The position numbers and the translations under genes are program-made. Positions 10,474 through 20,361 of a DNA stretch of 64,000 nt are shown piece after piece. The DNA is from Coenobita brevimanus (lineage: Eukaryota; Arthropoda; Malacostraca; Decapoda; Coenobitidae). Under the pieces are notes generated by a model. The model was not told the origin of the DNA. It did not search any database and saw only the letters and a program-made list of their open reading frames with translations. Positions within the stretch are counted from its first letter, which is position 1, and each line of letters opens with the position of its first letter. The stretch covers positions 18,410,065-18,474,064 of the forward strand of contig CM064681.1 of NCBI GenBank assembly GCA_032717465.1, given 5' to 3'.

Positions 10474-13369
10474 TTAACCCCTTAACCATGGGGCGTCACT
10501 TTCGTGACGCTCAGGTGCAATGGATCATACCACGGGGCATCACTTTTGTGATTCTGCTTTATTTTGAATTATCCCGGGCTTTCAAGTGGTGGCTTGTATC
10601 ATCTATCAGTACTGCCAATGTCCAACACTAGTCAGCACTCCAAATCTCATCTGTACTCCCATCCATTGTTGACAATTTAGCCATTTTTCCCCATTCCTGA
10701 CTCCCCTCCCTACCTCCCCTCCATTACCCTGTCCTCTCACCTCCCCGGCCGCGCTGTGCTAAGCAAATCTCCCCCGGATTTTTCCACAGATTTCATCCAT
10801 TGAAATAAGCCCTATGCCCTATACTTATACAAAATAATATATATATATAAAAAAAATATGGTAAGTGATAGTGGTATACACCAGGAATTGGCTAATTATC
10901 ACCTGACAACAGCTCACATGCATTCATTCGCTACATTACCACGGTAATTTCCCCTTTGAATTATGACTTGTAATCTATTTCTGTAATAAAAATATATATC
11001 AGAAAGGAAGGGAGAAGCCTAAGTGACATTTACATTCATCTGGAACTACCTATTTCTTTATGTATTGCCGAGATTTTCTACCAATAGTTTATTAGCATGT
11101 AAGTAAGCAGCTGTCATCCTCATTGTCACTGTCAACCCTTGCCTTCTCAGATAAGCTGCAGCATTTAGTTCCTTGTCCTCCGCTGTGATCAAAACATGTC
11201 ACACTTGCGCCACGCCATTTCTGCCGCTTCTGCGCCCATTGCAAAGGGCGCCGTGACCTCTACACCCAGAAAAACTCGTGTGGGAAGCAGGAAAGGACTA
11301 AGTGACTCTGCAGTGGAACGTGAACTAGCGGAATTGTCAATGGTGATGATGGATAGTGATTTTGACCCTTTGGGGGAATCGTGCGATGAGCCGGGTGAGG
11401 AAATCGTGCCAGAAACTACTAGTACGAGTGCTTCAGTGTCCAAAGTTATCCCTAGCTCCAAGGGAAAGGAGCTGTTAGTGCAGCAAGGGAAGGGATTTGG
11501 GAAGGGAGTGAAAAGGCGGCGTGTTAGCCCAAGAACAATGGCCCCGTGTGACCCAGCCCGCCATGAGTCCCGAGTTGATTCACCTCCCCGTTCCCCAAGC
11601 CCCACTTCACTCATTTCTTCCTCTTCTTCTGCTGAATTTTCTCCGGAGTCTTCGTCATCGGAGTCACCACCAGCATCAACAGTGAAGGCAGGCCGTAGAG
11701 GAAGAGGTAAATCCCTGACCTGTGAAAGTAGAGTTGCTACTAGAGTAAGGGGTGCTAGTGCAGTACGGCAAACCAGGGTCAGTGCGAGTGACCTTGAACG
11801 TGGTAAATCTCCTTCACAGACACCCTCCACCCTCACCCACCCTACACCGCCACGACAGGGAATCCTGGACGCCTTCGCATGGACAGAAGGGTCCGATTTT
11901 GTCCCTGAACATCTCCATTTTGACGAGAGTTCCTCCGGAATACAGCCTGCCTTCACTCTTGACGAGGATGCTGAGTGTGTGGACTTCCTTTTGGCCTTCC
12001 TAGATGACAAAGTCATGTAGCACATATGTGATGAGACCAACAGGTATGAATCACAACGTGCTGCAAGTGGTACAGGTGCAGCTAAAATGACAACAGTGGT
12101 CCATGCTGGGAATGCAGGAGCTGTATGTGTTCTTCGCCCTCATGCTTCTCATGCCACACTCAAAGAAGCATGAGTTGGAAGAATACTGGTCCATGGACCC
12201 CTTACTACCCTCACCCACCTTCAATAAGTACATGGCCAGAGATCACTTCCGGAACATCATGGAAAACCTGCACTTTGCCAACAACGATGTACCTTCCCAA
12301 ACCGACCCACTCTGGAAGATCTGGGAGATTCTGAGCAGAATGAAGGATAAGTTTATGTCATTCTTCTGCCTCTTCCAGAAGGTTGTCATTGATGAATCCT
12401 TGGTTTTGTTCAGAGGACGTCTTCGGTTTGTGCAGTACATTTCAAGCAAACGCCATCACTTTGGAATCAAGTTCTTTGTACTGTGCGACTGTAAGACGGG
12501 GTACATCCTTGACTTTGTCATTTATTCAGCCAGCACTGTCGATCTGGATAAAACACACCCCCTTGGCTTCTCAGGCTGTGTAGTGAAAGTGCTCCTTGAA
12601 AAGTATTTTGGTGGGAATCATGTGTTGTATACAGACAACTATTATACGGCACCAAAACTTGCCAAATACCTTTCAGAGCACGGCATTGGCTCCTGCGGCA
12701 CTGTCAAAAGTAATCGTACCCACTTCCCTAAATTCCCAGAGGCAGGAACCTCGCAGCGAGGAGACGTGCACCTACGCAAGTCTGAGAAGATGCTAGCAAT
12801 ACCGTGGCATGAGAAGAGGGTCGTGCATATGCTCACCACCGTACATAAGGGGGAAATGACAGACAGTGGGAAGGTCGACCGTAGGACAGGCGAACCTGTG
12901 ATGAAACCTGATGCTGTGTTAGACTACAATATCAACATGCAGCTGGTGGACAAGTCCGACATGATGATTGGTGAGATCGACTGCCTCAGGAAGAATACTA
13001 GGTGGTACAGGAAAGTTTTTCTGCATCTCACAGACATGACGATGTTGAACGCCTTCATCCTGTACAAGATGAAGGTGTAACTTGCAATACTTTGGTGATA
13101 GAAACTCCGTGTACAAACAGCTAGATAAGGAGTTAATTACGAGCTCACAGTAAAATAGTCTGCCCGTCTTGGCTGCCTGCTATGAACTGATACAATAACG
13201 CCTTCGCCCAGGCGTGGGGCCCTGGGAAAGCGTGCTAGATCAGCAAGTTTAGTGGGGACATGTATGCATTGGGGGAGGACATATATACATCAGGGGGTAG
13301 ACATATTGTGGAGGGGGTACACTACTTCCCTGGGTAGCTGAGATGGTGTCTCCTGACACCAGGAGTTAA
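10474..13369 (+). mobile_element. piggyBac element A, TTAA-bounded, inactivated
   Basis: About 2.9 kb between TTAA at 10474-10477 and TTAA at 13366-13369. The left end reads TTAACCCCT, as in piggyBac B at 22158. The right end, reverse complemented, reads TTAACTCCTGG, a weaker match. Just inside the left end are two copies of a short hairpin (GCGTCACTTTCGTGACGC at about 10493-10510, and a decayed version at about 10536-10554). Just inside the right end is another hairpin, TGGTGTC-TCCT-GACACCA (13344-13361). The element carries a broken transposase at 11196-13080. It interrupts the LINE to its left. Its right border is only about 21 bp from a truncated Gypsy LTR. Confidence 0.85.
11196..13080 (+). 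pseudogene. piggyBac transposase A (nonsense and frameshift)
   Basis: Homologous along its length to transposase B at 22578. Residues 1-275 (11196-12020) are the disordered S/P/E-rich N-terminal region, including RKGLSDSAV near residue 35 and DAFAWTEGSDFVPE near residue 225. A TAG at 12018-12020 replaces the Glu codon found in B. A 1-nt shift then lies near 12100. The DDE/D core is open from 12103 to 13080 with VVIDESLVLF (first Asp), VLYTDNYYTAP (second Asp) and VDKSDMMIG (last Asp pair), plus CDCKTGYILD. The frame ends right after FILYKMKV, so the C-terminal cysteine-rich zinc domain present in B (about 120 residues) is missing. Catalytic residues survive but the gene is dead as read here. 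Confidence 0.92.
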
Positions 13370-13390
13370 ATGGTGTTTGATGATAGTATT

Positions 13391-13713
13391 AATAATATTT
13401 CGTATCTGTAATAATATATCTTGCATTCACTGAGTATTATCTGGTATTTTCATTTTATCAGGGCTGACTTAGATAAATTTACTCTTGCTAATTTCGTGTT
13501 AATAGAGGCTATTGCAGTTAACCATATATTTAACCTGTTTTTGCCGTTACATTATCCTTATGAGTCCTGAATGTTTTGTTGTTAGTTTGAGCATTAAACT
13601 TTAACTTGTAATTTTACCTAACTCTTTTGTTTTGAACCTGGAACTTTACGGGACAGTAGTGATTTTTAGTATTCTCACTTAAAGTGTACATTATCTTTCT
13701 CTGTTCCGTAACA
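13391..13713 (+). repeat. Gypsy A 5' LTR, 5'-truncated
   Basis: Matches the last ~325 bp of the central LTR (18443-19218) and of the right LTR (29043-29824), ending in the same CCGTAACA. The first ~450 bp of the LTR are missing. The break lies about 21 bp right of the piggyBac A border. Directly after it comes TAAATTTGGCGACCTCACC (13714-13732), the likely primer-binding region. Confidence 0.9.
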
Positions 13714-13765
13714 TAAATTTGGCGACCTCACCAGGATATTCAGGATATTACCATAAGGATATTGC

Positions 13766-14974
13766 TTGATATTTTGTGACTGTGATTTATTCATGATGTC
13801 TACTATTACTACGCTTGAAGAAGCCAAAGATTTTTTGTCAAATGTGCAAACAGTGTGTGATGTAGAAAACAGAACAAAGAATGAACTTAAGCTTGTTGCT
13901 CAACAATTGGGAATTGCTGTTTGCTCTCATCATTCTAAAGATCAAATTGTTGACATGATTAATGAAAGCTTGTTTAATGTAACTCCTCCAAATGAGCAAA
14001 CGCAGATTGAATTAGCTAAGTTATAGCTAGCCCTGCAGGAGGCTCGTGCTAAGGAGGCTGAATTTCAGGCAAATGCTAAGGAGGCTGAGTTTCAGGCTCG
14101 TGCTAAGGAGGCTGAGTTTCAGGCACAAGTTGAACTTGCTAGGATTCAGGCAGACCATGAGTATCGCATGAGACAAGGTGGAACTGGATCATCTAGCTCT
14201 CATGATTTTGATGTGGCTAAAAATGTTAACTTGTCCCTCCTTTTAATGAATCTGATTTAACAAAGTATTTTCAGTTGTTTGAGAGGGTAGCTACAGGTTT
14301 TAATTGGCCCCCAAAAGTATTGGCCAGTACTCCTTCAAACTGTTCTCACCGGTAAAGCTCAAGTAACTTATGCATCTTTGCCTCAGGATCAATCTGATAA
14401 TTATGATGTAGTTAAGAGCTTGATTCTTAAGGCCTATGAGCTTGTTCCTGAAACCTATAGAGAAAAATTTAGGACAACTTATAAGCAAGATAAGCAATCC
14501 CATGTTGAGTATGCAAAAATCAATGAAGATCTGTTAAAGCAGTGGTTAAATTCTAAGAATGTGGATTCTGATTTTTATAAATTTAAGCAGATGATTTTGC
14601 TGGAGGACTTCAAAAGGTGTATTTATAAAGATGTAAGCCTATATCTTGATGAGAGAAGAGTAGATAATTTGTCTAATGCTGCAGTTTTAGCTGATGAATA
14701 TGTTCTCACTCACAAAAAATATTCTAAAGAAAAAAGGAAAGCTGAGAGTAAGTACGTTGCCTCTACTCAGAGTACAGGTAACAGGAAAGAGAATAAAGAT
14801 GATGTTTCTCAGGAAGTAAATACCAGCTTCACCTCTAGATTTCAGAAAAGTAAATGTACTTATTGTAGTAAGCTTGGTCATACTACGGAGAAATGTTTCA
14901 GGAGACAGCGTGATGTGAACAAAAAGGAGTCTTTAAATATTCAGTCAATTGGTCTAGTGTCCAACCCTTGAGAG
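13766..14974 (+). pseudogene. Gypsy A Gag (SAP-like and SCAN-like regions, zinc knuckle), broken
   Basis: Gag starts at 13766 or at the internal Met pair at 13793. Residues about 10-60 resemble a SAP-type helix-turn-helix (RTKNELKLVAQQLGIAV). A TAG at 14024-14026 stands where element B has CAG. Next comes a coiled-coil segment expanded to three copies of a 10-residue unit (AKEAEFQARA-like, about 14045-14130). Two 1-nt indels at about 14225 and 14310 flank the start of the capsid. The capsid region (14378-14750) is helical and SCAN-like. A CCHC zinc knuckle follows (CTYCSKLGHTTEKC, CX2CX4HX4C, about 14855-14895). The frame then meets another small shift near 14966. The intact counterpart in B (19273) lacks the first three lesions. 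Confidence 0.85.
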
Positions 14975-15010
14975 TTCCCAGAATTCTTAACTGAGTTAAC
15001 TGAACCTGCT

Positions 15011-15875
15011 TTGAGGGGTAAATTAAATCCTCATGATGAAGCTCCTCTTTTGAGCAGTAACGTGGGTGACACTCTCAAGAGTTCATGTGGTAATTTCCTG
15101 TCTGAAGGTTTTGTCAGTCCTCTGGACAGTAATGACAGGAAATCAGTTAAAATATATCGTGATACAGGTGCTTGCCAATTCCTTATGCTGACCAGTGTTC
15201 TAGGATCTAATGTTAATTCCTCTGATGAAACTGTAATCTTACAAAGTGTAGGGAATAATTACTTCTCTGTCCCTCTGTGCAGAGTGAATTTAGAGTCTGG
15301 TTTTGTTAATGGTTCCGTTATGGTTGAGTTGGTTGAGACACTCCCAATGTCAGGTGTAACTTTCTTACTTGGAAATTATATTGGTGGAAGTCAAGTGTGT
15401 CCAGCTCCTCAGTTGTCTAGTGAGCCGGTGGCTGCGGCCCAGGATTGTGAAGTCCCTGATGTGTTCCCTGAGTGCTGTCACTAGGGCTAAGTCTAAAGGT
15501 ACTGGTGACATAGAGGATAATGATGATGATGATGTTATCCTAGCTGACACTTTCCTTGCTAATTTGGACCACTTGCCAGATGAGGCAGTACCCCGTAGTG
15601 TTGATAATTTGTCTCGTCAAGAGTTGGTTGAGTTGCAGGTTGCTGACCCTGAGTTGAAAGGTCTGGCTAACTCTGCTTGCAGTGAGGAAGAGTCAGCTGG
15701 TGCTTCTACTTGTTATTATATAAAGTCAGGAGTACTTATGAGGAAGTGGAGACCCCCAACAGCATCAGCCGACTGTGAATGGGAGGTTGTACATCAAGTT
15801 GTAGGCATCGTGTTTGTAGGCAGGATATCATTAGAGTGGCTCATGATTCCAGTTTGGCAGGACACCTTGGAGTGA
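15011..15875 (+). pseudogene. Gypsy A aspartic protease and linker to integrase
   Basis: In the Gag frame. The protease active site is IYRDTGACQ (about residue 50), followed by a hydrophobic SGVTFLLGNYIGG segment near residue 115 that fits the usual flap/second signature of retroviral-type proteases. A 2-nt deletion near 15471, relative to B, moves the frame. The same protein then continues to 15875 as an acidic linker (NDDDDVILADTFLANLDH, LSRQELVELQ) and the beginning of the integrase zinc-binding module (SADCEWEVVHQVV). The integrase proper continues in the -1 frame, which opens at 15779. The overlap is 97 nt, and the same arrangement exists in B. The protease would mature Gag-Pol. Confidence 0.85.
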
Positions 15876-18382
15876 GGAAGACTGTGGCACGCATTTTGAA
15901 ACACCTCTACTGGCCAGGTATCTTCAGGGATGTTTCCTGGTATTGTAAGTCTTGTCACACCTGTCAAGTTGTGGGGAAGTGTAATCAAACCGAAAAGGTT
16001 GCACCTCTAGTTCCCATTCCTCCTTTTGAGGCGCCTTTCACCCGTGTGTTGGTGGATATTGTGGGCCCTCTTCCTAAGACTTCTTCAGGATTTTCTTATG
16101 TGTTGACCCTGATTGATATGGCTACTCGTTATCCTGAAGCCATTCCACTTAGAAATATCTCAGCAAAGAACGTGGTTAATGAAATGCTAGGGTTCTTCAC
16201 AAAGTTTGGTCTGCCCAAGGAGGTACAGTCAGACCGGGGAAGTAATTTCATGTCAAATGTTTTGAAGCAGTCTCTGAAAGAGTTGGGCATCACCCAGATC
16301 ACGTCTTCAGCTTACCATCTCCAGACCCAAGGAGCGTTGGAGAGATATCATCAAACACTCAAATCGATGCTCAAGAAATACTGTTTGGAACATCAGAAAG
16401 ACTGGGATAAAGGTCTTCCATTCGTTGTGTTTGCCGCAAGAGAATCTCCAAATGAATCACTGGGCTTCTCACCTTTTGAACTACTGTTTGGCCATGAAGT
16501 AAGAGGACCCCTTAAGGTACTCAAGGAATACTGGCTGTCGGAGGAAGATGACGTCAACCTGCTGGAGTATGTGATGAAGTTCAAAGAACGGCTGTCCACT
16601 GCTTTACAGCTGGCGAGAGAGAATTTAGGAGCTGCTCAGGAGAAGATGATGACTTGGTATGATAAGAAGTCCAGGTTACGCCACTTTCAGCCAGGAGATC
16701 AGGTTTTGATTCTGCTACCGGTGCATGGGAAACCTCTTCAAGCCAAGTTTAGTGGTCCTTATTTCGTGGAGAAGAAACTCAGTGATGTCAACTATGTCAT
16801 CGCCACACCAGATCATAGAAAGAACAAGCAACTATGTCACATCAACATGCCTAAGTTGTATCACAGGCGGGACGAAAATAATCCGGTCTGCACTGTAGCT
16901 GTTCCACCCGAGTCTACGAGTGAAGCTCTCCCATGCAGTATGAGCCTGAGTGATAGTTTGGGGAAGAATCCTGATATCATGAATGATCTCCAGACTAAGC
17001 TTTCTCATCTAGCTCCCGAGGAATGGCAGGAGTTTTTAGTATTACTGCAGGAGTACCCGCAAGTGTTCCGTGCCACTCCAGGAAGAACCACTGTGTTGAT
17101 GCATGATGTCGATGTTGGAGACGCAAAGCCAATTAAACTGCCTCCTTACCGTGTGAACCCAGTGAAAGTTCCTCTCATCCAGAAGGAGCTTGGCTACCTG
17201 TTGGACTACAAGATGATTGAGCCCTTTCAGAGCGAGTGGAGTTCTCCTGTCACTCTAGTCCCTAAGCCAGGTGGGTCACAGCGGCTTTGCATCGACTACA
17301 GACGTGTTAATCAGATAACCAAAACAGACACTTACCCTCTCCCTCGCGTGGAAGATTGCATAGACAAGATTGGAAAGGCTAGGTACATAAGTAAGTTTGA
17401 TTTGTTAAAGGGATACTGGCAAGTACCTATGACTGAACGTGCTAGGGAGATCTCATGTTTTGTAACACTAGGAAAGACTTTTGCATGTTCTGTAATGCCA
17501 TATGGTATGAAGAATGCACCAGCCACATTTCAGAAGCTCATGAATATTGTAACAGAGGGTTTGGCAGGGTGTGTTCTTTATATTGATGATGTATTAATCT
17601 TCAGTGACAACTGGAAACATCACCTATGCCATGTCAGTAAATTTCTTGAGCATTTGGTTCAGGCTAATCTTGTAGCTAATTTATCAAAGTGTGAGTTTGG
17701 TCAAGCTAAAGTTCAGTACCTTGGGTATGTAACTGGTGATGGACATGTTGCACCACCAGGAGCTAAGGTTCAGGTTATAAGTGATCTTCCCAGACCTAAA
17801 AGTAGGAAAGAGCTACAAAGATTTTTGGGAATGGTAGGTTATTACAGGAGATTTGTTCTTAACTTTTCAATTCTTGTATCACCACTTACAGACCTACTGA
17901 AAAAGGGAGCTAAATTTTTCTGGACCGATAACTGTGAATCCTCTTTCAGCAAACTTAAAGCTATCCTATTAAGTCAGCCAGTGCTCGCTACTCCAAATTT
18001 TGCTAAGCCTTTTAAGATGGCTGTTGATGCAAGTGATACAGGAGCTGGGGCTGTTTTGCTACAAGAGGATGATCAGGGTATTGAACACCCTGTATCTTAT
18101 TACAGTAAGAAGTTCACTCCACCTCAAAAGAACTACTCAACTATTGAGAAAGAGCTTTTGGCCTTGATTTTGGGTTTACAGCATTTTTCATTTTATTTGT
18201 GTTCTGGTTTTGACCCCATAGTCATTTATACTGATCATAACCCACTGAAATTCCTTAGTAAGTTTAAAGATAAAAATCAGAGATTCACAAGATGGAGTCT
18301 ACTACTTTAGGAGTATTCATTAGACATACAACATGTCAAGGGGAAAGAAAATGTTATTGCAGATTGCTTATCTAGACTTTAG
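15779..18382 (+). pseudogene. Gypsy A integrase-reverse transcriptase-RNase H polyprotein
   Basis: Open for 843 codons to a TAG at 18308-18310 (CAG in B), after which the RNase H end continues to 18382. Integrase comes first: the HHCC zinc module (VAHDSSLAGHLG ... CKSCHTC), catalytic D93 (VLVDIVG), D152 (VQSDRGSNF) and E188 (GALERYH), spacing DD35E, and a GPY/F module (FSGPYFVEKKL) near residue 330. A linker of about 100 residues leads to RT: PYRVNPVK, LCIDYRRVN, FDLLKGYWQVP, MPYGMKNAPATFQ, and YIDDVLIF with Y601-D603-D604. RNase H follows: KMAVDASDTGAGAV, TIEKELLAL, IYTDHNPLKF. No chromodomain seen. Integrase and RT motifs are intact; the nonsense codon removes only the last ~24 residues. 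Confidence 0.95.
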
Positions 18383-18442
18383 ACAGATTGTTTTAGAGTA
18401 ATAAGAAATTTCCTTTGTAAATTTTTTTTCTTTGTGGGGAGG

Positions 18443-19218
18443 TGTTACATAGCCTATGATTTCATCATCCATTGTGTAATTCTAACGTATGTTGCATGTT
18501 TGATCACGCGCGTGTTCTACCTCACTCCCCCCTTCTACCCTTATAGCAAAGTAAGTCGTTCTTTCTGTTGTTCAGAGCAGGATTGTCAACTCTTTGTCCC
18601 CTATGGCTTCATTTGTGCGTCCTTCTTACAAGTTGTATCAAGCTCTGCCGGCCCCTATATGATGAGCTCAGTCTCTTCATTAATTGCCACTTAGATCTAC
18701 TCCTCATTTTGCTCACATCTCTGTCCTCCTGTGTACAGTTGTTATTATTGTGAGTAGTCAGGAAGTCTCCAACCATCTTGCAGCTGTGTAATTTGAGTAT
18801 GAGTGTTATTACATTTTGTTCTTGTGCTGTATAGCATAAGGTGTTGATTCGTAGGCCTAGTAGAGTTTTTGTGATTCATATTGTCAGCCAGTGGTAATAA
18901 TATTTTGTATCTGTAATAATATATCTTGCATTCACTGAGTATTATCTGGTTTTCTCATTTTATCAGGACTGACTTAGATAAATTTACTCTTGCTAATTTC
19001 GTGTTAATAGAGGATATTGCAGTAAACATATATTTAACCTGCTTTTTGCCATTACATTATCCTTATGAGTCCTGAATGTTTTGTTGTTAGTTTGAGCATT
19101 AAACTTTAACTTGTAATTTTACCTAACTCTTTTGTTTTGAACCTGGAACTTTACAGGACAGTAGTGATTTTTAGTATTCTCACTTAAAGTGTACATTATC
19201 TTTCTCTGTTCCGTAACA
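18443..19218 (+). repeat. Central LTR shared by Gypsy A and Gypsy B
   Basis: A 776-bp LTR with short inverted ends TGTTAC...GTAACA. It is directly preceded by the purine tract of element A and directly followed by the primer-binding region and Gag start of element B, with no second LTR or unrelated DNA between. It serves as 3' LTR of A and 5' LTR of B. It is closely similar to the right LTR, with most visible differences clustered in the first ~120 bp. Confidence 0.95.
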
Positions 19219-19272
19219 TAAATTTGGAGACCTTTTATCAGGATATTCAGGATATTATCATAAGGATATTGC

Positions 19273-20361
19273 TTGATACTTTGTGACTGTGATTTATTCA
19301 TGATGTATACTATTACTATGCTTGATGAAGCCAAAGATTTTTTGTCAAATGTGCAAACAGTGTGTGATGTAGAAAACAGAACAAAGAATGAACTTAAGCT
19401 TGTTGCTCAACAATTGGGAATTGCTGTTCGCTCTCATCATTCTAAAGATCAAATTGTTGACATGATTAATGAAAGCTTGTTTAATGTAACTCCTCCAAAT
19501 GAGCAAACGCAGATTGAATTAGCTAAGTTACAGCTAGCCCTGCAGGAGGCTCATGCTAAGGAGGCTGAATTTCTGGCAAATGCTCGTATTCAGGAGGCTC
19601 AGGCACAAATCGAACTTGCTAGGATTCAGGCAGACCATGAGTATCGCATGAAACAAGGTGGAACTGGATCATCTAGCTCTGATGATTTTGATGTGGCTAA
19701 AAATGTTAAACTTGTCCCTCCTTTTAATGAATCTGATTTAACAAAGTATTTTCAGTTGTTTGAGAGGGTAGCTACAGGTTTTTATTGGCCCAAAGAGTAT
19801 TGGCCAGTACTCCTTCAAACTGTTCTCACCGGTAAAGCTCAAGTAACTTATGCATCTTTGCCTCAGGATCAATCTGATAATTATGATGTAGTTAAGAGCT
19901 TGATTCTTAAGGCCTATGAGCTTGTTCCTGAAGCCTATAGAGTAAAATTTAGGACAACTTATAAGCAAGATAAGCAATCCCATGTTGAGTATGCAAAAAT
20001 CAAAGAAGATCTGTTAGAGCAGTGGTTAAATTCTAAGAATGTGGATTCTGATTTTGACAAATTTAAGCAGATGATTTTGCTGGAGGACTTCAAAATGTAT
20101 ATTAATAATGATGTAAGCCTATATCTTGATGAGAAAAGAATAGATAATTTGTCTGATGCTGCAGTTTTAGCTGATGAATATGTTCTCACTCACAAGAGAT
20201 ATTCTAAAGAAAAAAGGAAAGCTGAGAGTAAGTACGTTGCCTCTACTCAGAATACAGGTAACAGGAAAGAGAATAAAGATGATGTTTCTCAGGAAGTAAA
20301 TACCAGCTTCACCTCTAGGTTTCAGAAAAGTAAATGTACTTATTGTAGTAAGCTTGGTCAT
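19273..20361 (+). CDS. Gypsy B Gag, intact up to the LINE insertion
   Basis: About 363 uninterrupted codons. Residues 1-65 hold a SAP-like motif (RTKNELKLVAQQLGIAV, then KDQIVDMINESL). Residues about 75-125 form a Gln/Ala/Glu-rich predicted coiled coil (EAHAKEAEFLANARIQEAQ). Residues about 145-320 are the capsid-like region: YFQLFERVATGFYWPKEYW, SHVEYAKIKEDLLEQWL, KFKQMILLEDFKMYINNDV, ending with AAVLADEYVLTHKR. This resembles the SCAN fold in helix pattern and in the conserved LLxDFxxxI-type segment (by-eye judgement). The zinc knuckle begins at CTYCSKLGH (about residue 355) and is cut by the LINE after LGH. With the LINE removed, the frame rejoins exactly at 21731. Gag would form the particle and package the RNA. 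Confidence 0.88.

Larger units (their letters stand above)
13391..19218 (+). mobile_element. Ty3/Gypsy retrotransposon A with integrase before RT (Gmr1-like)
   Basis: Truncated 5' LTR, internal region (13714-18442) and a complete 3' LTR that doubles as the 5' LTR of element B. Internal order is Gag with SCAN-like capsid and zinc knuckle, aspartic protease, integrase, reverse transcriptase, RNase H, then a purine-rich tract (TGTGGGGAGG, 18433-18442) directly before the LTR. Canonical Gypsy elements place integrase after RNase H; integrase-first order within Ty3/Gypsy is known for the Gmr1-like group, described from deuterostomes. No env-like frame. Several stops and indels make this copy defective. 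Confidence 0.9.

Noticed and set aside
11189..12040. Minus-strand frame opposite piggyBac A N-terminus
   Set aside because: Antisense shadow of the Ser/Pro-rich transposase region, which has a biased composition free of antisense stops.
15779..15875. Canonical -1 slippery heptamer
   Set aside because: No X-XXY-YYZ heptamer in the proper frame was found by eye in the overlap, so recoding is kept only as a possibility.
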